Source: Planctomycetota bacterium (GTDB lineage: Bacteria > Planctomycetota > Planctomycetia > Planctomycetales > Planctomycetaceae). From it: a DNA stretch of 64,000 nt. The notes beneath the pieces were generated by a model. It did not search any database. It saw only the letters and a program-made list of their open reading frames with translations, and was not told where the DNA came from. This document shows positions 48,031 through 56,999 of this stretch, piece by piece. Numbering within the stretch: position 1 is the stretch's first letter; each line of letters begins with the position of its first letter. The stretch spans positions 27,348-91,347 of the forward strand of contig JAHZKX010000006.1 in assembly GCA_022600195.1 (NCBI GenBank), given 5' to 3'. Made by a program: the position numbers and the translations under genes.

Positions 48031-49301
48031 ACCAGAATCTCCTTAATGGGTTCTGCTTTTGGATCTGCTTTAGCAATCGGCTGCCCATTCGGATAAAATT
48101 CTTCTGTGGAGTCCAGACCTACAGCCTGATAATACGTGTGAAACAGATGCCCTCCATTCACTTCGCGATCAATGACCTTGGTGCCAGTTTCATTCGTTTT
48201 CCCGGAAACAGCGCCTCCCTTAATGCCAGTGCCTCCCAGTGCAACCGACCAGGCAGTTCCCCAATGATCACGACCAATACGGGAATTGATTCGGGGAGTC
48301 CGTCCAAACTCACACATGCAGATAATCAATGTGTGTTCCAATAATCCCCGATCGTATAAGTCAGAAATGAATGTTGCAAAAGGCTTGTCAAATTCTCCCA
48401 GTTGTTCGATATGGAAGTTGAAGTTTTCGGAATGCGTGTCGTAATTGGTATGCCCCACTTTGACAAACGTCACTCCCTTTTCAATCAATTGTCGAGCCAT
48501 CAGACAGTGGCGACCAAAATCATGCTTACCGTAACGCTCAACATCTTTATCTGAGAATTTACTGAAATCAAAAACATCACGCTTACTCATTAAAGCAGCA
48601 GCCTGGTCAAACGATTCATTATAAACCTCCGTGTGTGCGGTTTTTCTTTTTTGTTCAAACCGTCGACTGATTTTATTGCGTAATTTTCTGCGCATCTGAT
48701 CTCTGTCGGGCTGCATTGATTTGTGTAGTTCCAGATTACTGGGTGCGCGACCACCCGATAAAACCAATGGTGCATGTCGCGGACCTAAAAATGTCGATTC
48801 ACTGGATGAGCCTCCTGCCCCAACAGAAATATAACCGGGTAAGGGACTATCCGGCGAAGACAAGTGGCTGGAAAAAGTAGACCCCAAATAAGGAAATGCA
48901 AAACCAGGTTGCTTCTTGCGGCCCGTTTGCATTATGTAGCCGCCTTTACCATGATCGTTTTCTTTGGTGTTGATTCCACGCACCAGCGCCAGATGGTGCA
49001 TCTGCTGCGCGGTATGAGGCAACAACTCACTGATCTGAACTCCCGGAGCAGACGTGGGAATCGACAGAAATGGTCCCCCGGTTTCAGTGCCCGGCTTTGG
49101 ATCCCAGGTCTCTAATTGGCTCACACCACCTGATAACCAGAAAACAACGACCTGTTTTTGCTGTGAGGCTAACTTTTTCGATGCTTGAACTTCAGTCATC
49201 CCGTTAAAACCAAGCATACTCAACGCGCCAGCACTGGCTCCACCAATAAATGATCGACGCGACAGCCCCTCATGGGTTCCGCAAGCATAATCACAACGCA
49301 T
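48027..49301 (-). CDS. DUF1501 family protein of WD40 cassette (copy 2)
   Basis: About 424 residues from the ATG at 49301 (AAGGGGAG upstream; the frame runs to 49409 without such a site). Twin-arginine-type signal EGLSRRSFIGGASAGALSM. Core: VVVFWLSGGVSQLETWDPKP, KENDHGKGGYIMQTGRKK, HTNYDTHSENFNFHIEQ, CMCEFGRTPRINSRIGRDHWGTAWSVALGG, ending DPKAEPIKEILV. Clearly paralogous to the 29.2 kb copy. Middle gene of the second cassette, overlapping the WD40 gene. Confidence 0.94.
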   Translation of the reverse strand: MRCDYACGTHEGLSRRSFIGGASAGALSMLGFNGMTEVQASKKLASQQKQVVVFWLSGGVSQLETWDPKPGTETGGPFLSIPTSAPGVQISELLPHTAQQMHHLALVRGINTKENDHGKGGYIMQTGRKKQPGFAFPYLGSTFSSHLSSPDSPLPGYISVGAGGSSSESTFLGPRHAPLVLSGGRAPSNLELHKSMQPDRDQMRRKLRNKISRRFEQKRKTAHTEVYNESFDQAAALMSKRDVFDFSKFSDKDVERYGKHDFGRHCLMARQLIEKGVTFVKVGHTNYDTHSENFNFHIEQLGEFDKPFATFISDLYDRGLLEHTLIICMCEFGRTPRINSRIGRDHWGTAWSVALGGTGIKGGAVSGKTNETGTKVIDREVNGGHLFHTYYQAVGLDSTEEFYPNGQPIAKADPKAEPIKEILV

Positions 49302-49425
49302 GGTCTCCCCTTCCCTGATCTGTTTCTTGTTTACAGAAATATGTGAAAACAATTTAGCCAAAGTTGATTCTAAAACGCATCTATTTAAATCAGCGTGCCG
49401 TCGATACAATAAATTTGAATACAGG

Positions 49426-51162
49426 CTAATGGTTAAAACGGAATTCAGAAGACATCACCAAAGCCCAGACCAGATCACTTACCATCTGTGATCGTTCCAC
49501 TCCTGCTTTGCCTTGAAGTAGCTTCGCCACTTCTTCTGTCTCGGTTTGATCCGGATGCCGATTTAACACACTCAGGTACAATTCCTCTGCAATCTTATCT
49601 GGTTGATCCACTGGTACTTTCAATACTCTGTCTGCCGTATTTCCGGAACTGGGCATGACAAGCCCCTGGATTCCACCGTCGTTAGACAAATAGAGTATTT
49701 GATCAGCCGTTGTTTCAAATCCTTCGACAGGCTTACCGGGTAAACCTCCAAATAAAGTAACAAACCGCTTTTCATATCCCAGCAGTCTTTTTCTTAAACT
49801 CTCTTCAGTCAGCTTATTCTTCAAGCTCTTGCGATGTATGTCAGCGTAACCTGTCGCCTGAAGTACCGCCCAGGAAAACTGTTCGGGAGTCAGCGGCTTC
49901 ATAATCGCATGCGTAAACCGGGAATCATCCAGTTTCCCCGAACTTTTTTTGGTGAACAAGTCGTTGGCACTGGATCGCTGATAAGTCTCACTTAATACGA
50001 TTTCCCGTAAATACCACTTGAGGTCAAATTGGTGGGATATCATTTGATCCGTAAGAATCTCTAAAAGTTGCGGATGCGAGGGAGGATTATCTGAATGGTC
50101 GGCGTCGAGTGGGTGTACGATTCCACGTCCCAGCATCATCGCCCACAGACGATTGGCCATGGTTCGAGCAAATCGACGATTTTGTGGTGCAGTAATTGCG
50201 ACTCCTAGCTGGGCACGTCTGCTGTATTTGGGAATCGGCCTGACATCCTTCGCAGGTTTTACCTGATATTCCTCTCCTTTTTTGAATGCTGGCTCGGAAA
50301 TTTTTGGACCATTAAAAACAACAGGCAGTGTCGTTTCTGCACCTTTTGATGTTTTATCTCGAACTTCAAAAACTGATTCAAATTTGACTTCGCCTTCTGC
50401 CTTCTCTGCAAATACAGTCTGCTTCTTCTTTTTATCAGTAAATACAAAACTGCGAATCAGAAATGCAGAAATTCCATAATAATGATCCTGCTTCCACTCA
50501 TTCACATCGGGGTGATCATGACATTGCGCGCAGGTCAAGTCAGCACCCAGAAAGATTTTTCCAATGTCACGCGTCAACTCATTCACGTCTCCCGCACGCG
50601 CCAAATAAAAACGGGCTGCTGCCTGAGTTTCTTTATTGGAGCCATCTGATGCAAAGATCTCTCTGACAATTTGATCCAGCGGCTTATTATCGGCAACTGA
50701 TTTTCGTAAGTATTCCTCCCAGGTGCTGACATTAATGTACTTCTTTCGAAGACGCCGCATTAACATCACATCTAATTGCTGTGATGTGTATCTCGCATAT
50801 TCTGCAGATGCTAAAAGTTGGTCTACCAGAATGGCCCGTTTATCAGTTCGGCTGTCGTTTAAAAACTCTCGTGTCTGTGTAATCGAAGGAGTGCGGCCTG
50901 TCAGATCGAGATAGACTCTTCTGAGAAATTCACCATCACTGCTAATTGTTGACACAGAATTCGTCTGATCTTTGTACTCTGACTGAATCTGTTCATCTAT
51001 GATTTTATGGAGGGGTTTGACGTTCGATTCTTTTGGCTTTTTCGCGATCAGAGGTGCTTCAGATAATTGAGGCGTCGCTGCAATCACCATTTGCAGAGGG
51101 AGAGCGTTCAATAAGAATATGACCAGAAGTAAAACGCAAACGCGCATGTTTGTGCGAAACAT
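49426..51162 (-). CDS. DUF1549/DUF1553 c-type cytochrome protein (copy 2)
   Basis: About 578 residues; AAAGGAG five bases before the ATG at 51162 favours it over a TTG at 51189. Signal or anchor (RVCVLLLVIFLLNALPL). DUF1549 ~55-225: GEFLRRVYLDLTGRTPS and haem motif CAQCHDHP (C211, C214, H215). DUF1553 ~300-575: FARTMANRLWAMMLGRGIVHPLD, ending VWALVMSSEFRFNH. Same compact architecture as the 30.5 kb protein. First gene of copy 2; DUF1501 follows after 124 bases, WD40 overlapping. Confidence 0.94.
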   Translation of the reverse strand: MFRTNMRVCVLLLVIFLLNALPLQMVIAATPQLSEAPLIAKKPKESNVKPLHKIIDEQIQSEYKDQTNSVSTISSDGEFLRRVYLDLTGRTPSITQTREFLNDSRTDKRAILVDQLLASAEYARYTSQQLDVMLMRRLRKKYINVSTWEEYLRKSVADNKPLDQIVREIFASDGSNKETQAAARFYLARAGDVNELTRDIGKIFLGADLTCAQCHDHPDVNEWKQDHYYGISAFLIRSFVFTDKKKKQTVFAEKAEGEVKFESVFEVRDKTSKGAETTLPVVFNGPKISEPAFKKGEEYQVKPAKDVRPIPKYSRRAQLGVAITAPQNRRFARTMANRLWAMMLGRGIVHPLDADHSDNPPSHPQLLEILTDQMISHQFDLKWYLREIVLSETYQRSSANDLFTKKSSGKLDDSRFTHAIMKPLTPEQFSWAVLQATGYADIHRKSLKNKLTEESLRKRLLGYEKRFVTLFGGLPGKPVEGFETTADQILYLSNDGGIQGLVMPSSGNTADRVLKVPVDQPDKIAEELYLSVLNRHPDQTETEEVAKLLQGKAGVERSQMVSDLVWALVMSSEFRFNH

Positions 51163-51430
51163 GGGTCTCCTTTCTTCCGTTTTCTTCAAATTGGTCAGAT
51201 AGACAGGCTATCTGAGGCGGGACGTAACAAACATCAGGAAGGTACGCTGTGGGATGCCCTTGATACATAGGCGGGTGTTTATTTATCGTCTATTTTGCAG
51301 GTCTGCCTTCAGTCCGTCAAGTACAAACCGTAGTTCTTAACTGGGTTTAGGAAAACCACCCAAGAGATATCAGAGAGATAAATTTTGCCAAAAACAACGA
51401 TTTTGACAATCAATCCAGATCAGACAAAGT

Positions 51431-53092
51431 CTATCTCGAAGCTGAAGAAAGATCGTAACAGGCGGCCTCTTCACTATTTCGAACAAAGAGTTTGCCTCCA
51501 GCCAATGCGGGATGATTCCAGGTTTGGCCCTCAATTGCCTGAAAAGAAGCCACTTGCATATGCGATTTGGGATCTGCTTTCACAAGTTCAACCCGACCGT
51601 CCTCTGCCAGAATCAGTAGTTGATCCTCAACTAGAATCATTTGCCCATATCCGTATCGGCCTCTTTTCCAGGCCCGTTTACCTGTCTTCAGATCCAGGCA
51701 GGTCAGTACCCCTTCATCCAATCCATATACAAAGCCATCCCGTACCACAGCGGAATTAAATTTGAGCTTCAAGCTCTTACTCTGCCAATCTGGAATGACT
51801 TCAAAATCTGCGCCCCGTTCCGCGGTCTGTTTGACGGTGATGCGTGCAGAGCCACTTCCATAACCTGCACCAAGGAAAATGGAAGACGTACCTACCACGA
51901 TGGGTTGTGCCGCATTCACACCCGCATGATTGGTCCAGGGAAAGAACCAAAGCGACTTGCCTTCCTCGGGAGCAAAACCCTCCAATCCCTTGGAATGAAA
52001 AATCAGTAATTGGGGCTGTCCATTAATCACAGAAAGTTGTGGAGAACTATAACTTGATTTGTGTTTCCCACTCACCCACACCATTTCACCGGTCCCGCTG
52101 TTGAACGCAATCGCAGTTTGATTACCAGATGCGGAACCTTTCTTTTGAATACCCTGATTGACTATCACCAGATTTTCCCAGATCAACGGCGATCCCGACA
52201 TGCCCCATTGAAGATTTTCCAATCCCTCTTTTTTGAGCAGATCTTGAGTCCAAACCTCTATACCACTGACTGCCTCAAAACAATGAAGAATCCCACTCCC
52301 CCCCACGGTGTAAAGAAATCCCTCATGGAATGTGGGAGTCGCCCGCGGTCCCACTCCCCCCAGCGTTTCTGCGAAACGTACTTGATCCGTATAAATCCAG
52401 ATTTGCTCACCAGTCAGCACATCGTAACAGACCACTGCCTCCTGTTCGCCTCGCTGCTCCTGTGTAAATGCACGGTCACCAACAACACAAAAAGAACTCC
52501 AGCCGGCGCCAACGGGATGCCTCCAGAGTAATTTGGGAGAATGCGCATCCCAGTCCGTTCTGACTTTTTGATTTCGGACAATGCCATCCCGGTCCACTCC
52601 CCGATAAGCGGGCCAGTCACCAGGAGAAACTTCCAGAGTTTGCTTTTTTATTTCGTTGATAGCTGAAGGCGCGCTACTTTTGATCTGTTCAAAGTATTCT
52701 GCCGCTCGCTGTTCAGTCGATGGTAAAAACCGAAATTGAAAACGAGGCACCATATCGCCTTCAAAACTTTCCACACGTAGCAGAGAAAAGAATAACACGA
52801 AAATCAGGACCGCTCCCAACAGACCTTGAAATCGCATTTTCCAGGCTACACCGGAAATCAGTAACCACCAGACCAACAATCCGACCACTATATTTCGGAT
52901 TCCAAAATAGACGGCAAATACCTGATACGTTCTATCCGGTGCTAATCGAAACCACTGGAAAAATATCGCACCGATGCCCACGAGGAAAATTCCCAGACCC
53001 CATTTCCACCTCAGCTTCCGGACAGACTGTTTTCCGGATGCAGCGGGAACTGATTCCCGGACATCACTGTTCTCCATCTCATTGACACCCAT
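51431..53092 (-). CDS. Membrane-anchored PQQ-like beta-propeller protein
   Basis: 553 residues. N-terminal helices (~30-50, 60-80, 90-105) anchor it in a membrane. The rest is a PQQ-like propeller (outer-membrane assembly BamB / alcohol-dehydrogenase-like repeats): DWPAYRGVDRDGIV, WSSFCVVGDRAFTQEQRG, VCYDVLTGEQIWIY, GILHCFEAVSGIEVWTQ, IAFNSGTGEMVWVSG, LTCLDLKTGKRAWKRG. The DWPxxRGxxRDG opening is the standard planctomycete signature. Enzymatic residues for PQQ are not evident. The gene for a 90-residue membrane protein lies 14 bases upstream, likely co-transcribed. Confidence 0.88.
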   Translation of the reverse strand: MGVNEMENSDVRESVPAASGKQSVRKLRWKWGLGIFLVGIGAIFFQWFRLAPDRTYQVFAVYFGIRNIVVGLLVWWLLISGVAWKMRFQGLLGAVLIFVLFFSLLRVESFEGDMVPRFQFRFLPSTEQRAAEYFEQIKSSAPSAINEIKKQTLEVSPGDWPAYRGVDRDGIVRNQKVRTDWDAHSPKLLWRHPVGAGWSSFCVVGDRAFTQEQRGEQEAVVCYDVLTGEQIWIYTDQVRFAETLGGVGPRATPTFHEGFLYTVGGSGILHCFEAVSGIEVWTQDLLKKEGLENLQWGMSGSPLIWENLVIVNQGIQKKGSASGNQTAIAFNSGTGEMVWVSGKHKSSYSSPQLSVINGQPQLLIFHSKGLEGFAPEEGKSLWFFPWTNHAGVNAAQPIVVGTSSIFLGAGYGSGSARITVKQTAERGADFEVIPDWQSKSLKLKFNSAVVRDGFVYGLDEGVLTCLDLKTGKRAWKRGRYGYGQMILVEDQLLILAEDGRVELVKADPKSHMQVASFQAIEGQTWNHPALAGGKLFVRNSEEAACYDLSSASR

Positions 53093-53106
53093 CGACCTGT
53101 CCCAAC

Positions 53107-53379
53107 TTAATTCTTAAACAATTGAACATACGACTTAATGATATCGGAGGCAGGCGGCATATCAGACTTCGCAACCAGAACCAGAGGTGCATACACTACG
53201 TGGAGAGATTTTGTGAATGGCTTGAATTTCATCTTGTCTTCTATCCAAATCAATGGACCAGACATCAGAATATATACAACAAAAAACGCAAAAAAACATA
53301 TCACGCTGGCGCCTGTTTTTTGCGCACGAGTAAGCTTTTCTGATTCCACCTGTGCTGTCGTGTCGGAATCGTAAGACAT
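53107..53379 (-). CDS. Small single-helix membrane protein upstream of the PQQ gene
   Basis: 90 residues: one strong membrane helix (~24-46, GASVICFFAFFVVYILMSGPL), followed by a basic tail with a second weaker hydrophobic stretch. No recognised family. It precedes the PQQ-propeller gene by 14 bases and is probably its cotranscribed partner. Confidence 0.72.
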   Translation of the reverse strand: MSYDSDTTAQVESEKLTRAQKTGASVICFFAFFVVYILMSGPLIWIEDKMKFKPFTKSLHVVYAPLVLVAKSDMPPASDIIKSYVQLFKN

Positions 53380-53501
53380 GGTAATTTTTCCTCACCTTCA
53401 AATAGATGTGGGTTCAAATCGACGCGGGCTCCACCGTGTATTACTCGAAGAAAGGCAACCGCGTTTCAATAAAATTCCTTGCTCGATGAATTTTTACTGA
53501 C

Positions 53502-54887
53502 TCACTTTTTTTTGAATGCAGGCAGCTGCAAGCCGGTTTCCCGATCGAATTCATCAGGACGACGGCTCCTTGGTAGCCGATCATGTGTCTCTTCCTGCCA
53601 CTGATCAAGAGCCATACGTAATTCCTGCTCCACTTTGGCGTAGGCTTTCTGACCCGCCAGATTATGTAGTTCATGTGGATCAGCCTCTAGATCATAAAGC
53701 TCGACTTCAGGTCGAGGCGTCAAAAAACTACCTTTCTGATCGGTAGTAAGCTTATTCTCACCTCTCAATTGCAGCATTTTGACGAATGTTTCACTGCGAA
53801 CCGCGTCTGCAGGAGGTGTGCCGGGAATATCAGGGTAAAAGTTTCTGATATATTTGAACCGGGGAGAACGGACCGCACGCCCAAAATCTTCAAAGTCGTG
53901 CCAGTTATGTTCTGCAAAAATATGAGACCGGGTTTTACTACCCGGATTTTGCAACAGTGTCCTAAAACTTTTTCCCTGAAACGTTTCGCTCACAGGTAAA
54001 CCCGCCAGTTCCAGAATCGTAGGAGCCAGATCGACAGAACTAATCAATGAGTCACACACGCTCCCCGCTTTGATCTGACCAGGCCAGGCAATCAGACAGG
54101 GTGTTCTGATCCCACTATCATAAACGGTTGTTTTACAACGCGGGAACGGTCGACCGTTATCACTCACAAAAACAATCACCGTATTCGATGCAGCATTCTG
54201 TTTTTTCAAAGTTTCGCGCACGCGCCCGACAACGAGATCTAATCTGGTAATTTCATCATAATACAGTGCCAGATCATTTCTGACTTCGAGTGTATCAGGC
54301 AGATAGGGAGGTACTATCACCTCCTCGACTTTATGCGGTCGTTCTATAATATTCCGTTGATAGGGCCGATGCGGATCAATAAAAGCAAACCACATAAAAA
54401 ATGGTTTTTCCTTCGGCCTCTGCTCCAGAGTCGAAACCCATTCATTCAATTTTGTTGTAACATGATCAAACTTGCTTTCAGTCGGCTTCCCCAGATGCCA
54501 CTTGCCGGCTGAAGCAGTGTAGTAGCCAGCTTCTTTTAATTTCTCAACAAAAGTGACCTGACTTGCCGGCAGCGGAAGGTGTAGTTGATGTGCTCCGGTA
54601 CTATGGGGATAACGACCTGTAATCAAACTCGCGCGACTGGGACTGCATGAACTGCAAGTCAAAAAGGCACGATTGAATTTCATCCCGTCTTTAGCCAGCC
54701 TATCCAAATTTGGCGTCTGAATTTTAGGATGACCATAGGCACCACAATCATCCCATGCCATATCATCTGCAATAAAAACAATAAAATTCGGTTTCCCTGC
54801 AGAAGAACTTTCTGTCTGTGCGTTTCCGGTTTGAACATTCACAGCTAGAAATGTCAAAAGAAAAATTGCAAACGGAATCAATCGCAT
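53502..54887 (-). CDS. Sulfatase with canonical CSPSR motif
   Basis: About 461 residues from the ATG at 54887, which gives a proper signal peptide (RLIPFAIFLLTFLAVNVQTG). Metal Asps in NFIVFIADDMAWDDCGAYGH; maturation motif CSPSRASLITGRYP (C81 for formylglycine); sulfate site regions HWGKP-like AGKWHLGKP, and FVSDNGRPFPRCK. DxELHNLAGQ-type region near the end (DLEADPHELHNLAGQ). It should hydrolyse sulfate esters outside the cytoplasm; maturase not in this window. Follows the DUF393 gene by 33 bases. Confidence 0.93.
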   Translation of the reverse strand: MRLIPFAIFLLTFLAVNVQTGNAQTESSSAGKPNFIVFIADDMAWDDCGAYGHPKIQTPNLDRLAKDGMKFNRAFLTCSSCSPSRASLITGRYPHSTGAHQLHLPLPASQVTFVEKLKEAGYYTASAGKWHLGKPTESKFDHVTTKLNEWVSTLEQRPKEKPFFMWFAFIDPHRPYQRNIIERPHKVEEVIVPPYLPDTLEVRNDLALYYDEITRLDLVVGRVRETLKKQNAASNTVIVFVSDNGRPFPRCKTTVYDSGIRTPCLIAWPGQIKAGSVCDSLISSVDLAPTILELAGLPVSETFQGKSFRTLLQNPGSKTRSHIFAEHNWHDFEDFGRAVRSPRFKYIRNFYPDIPGTPPADAVRSETFVKMLQLRGENKLTTDQKGSFLTPRPEVELYDLEADPHELHNLAGQKAYAKVEQELRMALDQWQEETHDRLPRSRRPDEFDRETGLQLPAFKKK

Positions 54888-54920
54888 GGCTGTCTCTTCA
54901 TCAACAAAAACGTACAACAT

Positions 54921-55427
54921 TCAGGGTAAAAAACGAGCCCGTTCTTCCGGTGTTGGCATGCGACAAGTGGCATGTTTTTCAAATAGCCGATAACGCAAGC
55001 CCGCTATGATTCGGTAACCAAGATCGCGAATCGGTAATGGGATGATCCACAAAGTCCAACCACAAATATTCCAGGGAAATCCCAATAGCCACAGTAATCT
55101 TACAATGGCTGCGGAACGCTTATAAAGATGTTTCCCATCCTCCGTTCGCAATATCACCGTAGCGATATTGCGAATCTGATCCTCGCTCAATAGTTGTTTT
55201 GCTGTCTCGCCCTGTAAAGGAGAATAGAGCAACCGCGAGTTCTTATCTTTTGCGATCGCAAAATCCACACTTGAGTTACATAAACCACAGACCCCATCAA
55301 AAAACAGCATCGGCTTTCTTAACGTAGACTTCTCTTCGTTGTACTTTCCCGGGCTTTCTGCGGGATAGACAATGCTGGAAGTCGACTCGGAAGCAGCTGC
55401 CTGATCAACGGACGTTGATTCGTTCAT
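54921..55427 (-). CDS. DUF393 (YuxK-like) thiol-disulfide oxidoreductase family protein
   Basis: 168 residues. The DUF393/YuxK fold is diagnosed by MLFFDGVCGLCNSSVDFAIAKD with a CGLC redox motif, followed by LYSPLQGETAKQLL and VILRTEDGKHLYKRSAAIVRLLWLLG. A membrane-associated segment (~115-140, LGFPWNICGWTLWIIPLPI) and C-terminal RLFEKHATCRMPTPEERARFLP match the family end. First gene before the sulfatase; functional link unproven. Confidence 0.9.
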   Translation of the reverse strand: MNESTSVDQAAASESTSSIVYPAESPGKYNEEKSTLRKPMLFFDGVCGLCNSSVDFAIAKDKNSRLLYSPLQGETAKQLLSEDQIRNIATVILRTEDGKHLYKRSAAIVRLLWLLGFPWNICGWTLWIIPLPIRDLGYRIIAGLRYRLFEKHATCRMPTPEERARFLP

Positions 55428-55716
55428 GACTCACTATCAAAACCTCAAAACACATTAAGCGAACCTGGAAGCGATGCCAAACACACCAGTTACACCTAAT
55501 ATTATACGTAACAAGTATTTAACTCTAGCTGTTTTTTGACACTTTAATCGGATTCGCGTCAATTTTCAGAATAAATTGGACAAGATCAGAAAGAAGCAAT
55601 CGAGTAGAACATTTCCTTCTGTCGTTTACTGAATTCTTAGGCTAGAATATGAGTGATGACAAAATCAAACCCCTTATTTGAGGGGTCAGTTTTGCCGTTT
55701 TTCATCAGAGAATTTC

Positions 55717-56694
55717 ATGCACTCACACCAAACACATTCTGGTTCAAACTCTCAATGGTATAAGGGGGTTAGTGTTTCTACGCTCTTCCACCTGCTCATC
55801 CTTTGTGGATTGGCAATCATTGTTGACCCTCGGGCTGAACTCACTCCCTCATCACCAACTAGTACGATTCAAACACGTTGGGCACCCGCTCATGAATTGA
55901 AGCAGCCTGTCCTGCTGGAGTTGACAGCTGACATAACGAGTAAAGAAATCACTGCGGGTGCATCTGCTCTGACAAAGTTACCCCTTGTTCACAATCACAA
56001 TTCTGCTCCCGATACGAAAAATCTCACATCGCTTCTAAACGGACCACAACTGCAAACAATGCAAAATGAAGAGTCCCTCAGAACAAAATACGCAGCAGAC
56101 ATCGTTGGTGCTATATTAACCTCTTCTGCAATCGGCCTATCCAACTCCGGATCCGGAAATGGCATAGGAAGCGGTGGCTTCTTTGGCCATAAACCCAAAG
56201 CCAGGAAAATTGTCTATGTAGTCGATTCTTCAAAAAGCATGAATTTCCCACATGACAGTGTCGGTAAAACCAGACTAGGGCGTGTTAAAATAGAGCTAGC
56301 CAATGCGATTCTCTCGATGGATGAAAACCAGGAATTTTTCGTAATTTTCTTTAGCGATTTTGCTATACCTATGCCTGCCAGACAGCTTCAAACAGCAACT
56401 CCTCGATCAAAGAAAAAATTTCTTTCCTGGATCGCCAAAGTACCCGGCGTCGGAACAACAGAACCGTTTCAGGCTTTGATGTTAGCACTTCGTCTCCAGC
56501 CGGACACGATCTATTTCCTGACAGACGGACAGTTCGACCCCTCCGTCGTACGCGCTTTCAATAAGGCAGCCGGGAAAACCCGGCAAAACCGAAAGATCAT
56601 CGTCAATGGCATCTGTCTGGGAAACCGTGAGGGCGAAGAAGTAATTCGAGAACTGACAGAAAATAATTCTGGAAGTTATACCTTTATTCCCTAA
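55717..56694 (+). CDS. Membrane-anchored VWA-domain protein
   Basis: About 325 residues from ATG 55717; an in-frame TTG at 55678 is open but lacks a site. One membrane helix at ~17-36 (GVSVSTLFHLLILCGLAIIV), then a linker and a Gly/Ser-rich stretch (GSGNGIGSGGFFG). VWA domain ~163-325: MIDAS DSSKS (D170, S172, S174), SMDENQEFFVIFFSD, GVGTTEPFQAL, IYFLTDGQFDPS. Same basic-head/helix/VWA plan as the 14.8 kb and 5.9 kb proteins. Probably a periplasm-facing protein-contact module; partner unknown. Confidence 0.85.
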   Translation: MHSHQTHSGSNSQWYKGVSVSTLFHLLILCGLAIIVDPRAELTPSSPTSTIQTRWAPAHELKQPVLLELTADITSKEITAGASALTKLPLVHNHNSAPDTKNLTSLLNGPQLQTMQNEESLRTKYAADIVGAILTSSAIGLSNSGSGNGIGSGGFFGHKPKARKIVYVVDSSKSMNFPHDSVGKTRLGRVKIELANAILSMDENQEFFVIFFSDFAIPMPARQLQTATPRSKKKFLSWIAKVPGVGTTEPFQALMLALRLQPDTIYFLTDGQFDPSVVRAFNKAAGKTRQNRKIIVNGICLGNREGEEVIRELTENNSGSYTFIP

Positions 56695-56999
56695 TCATTC
56701 CTCATCGCCCACATCCCCCTTTACATCACATCCATACACTGCCAGCTTCCCCCTCGCGAATTCTTAAGGTCTTACGAATTCTAACTCTTTACAGAGAAAT
56801 GCTTTTTGACATAGTATGCCCTCTGCATTATTCATCACATTTTTCTAGTGACATTTTAAACGATTCTTCGCCTGTAGTGAATGAAGTGATTCCAAAGCGT
56901 TTCTTTCAATTACTGTTGTGAATCTTGCCAGACAGCAATAGTCTGATTCAACCTGGACTTTCTGACAATGGCATATTGATATCTGGATCTCTACAAAAT
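56695..56999. other. Intergenic region upstream of the Aas-like gene
   Basis: About 305 bases with no gene seen. 56925 is an in-frame TTG for the following gene, so its start could lie here (adding 25 residues); the downstream ATG at 57000 has only a weak GGAT upstream. No terminator for the VWA gene found. Confidence 0.45.
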
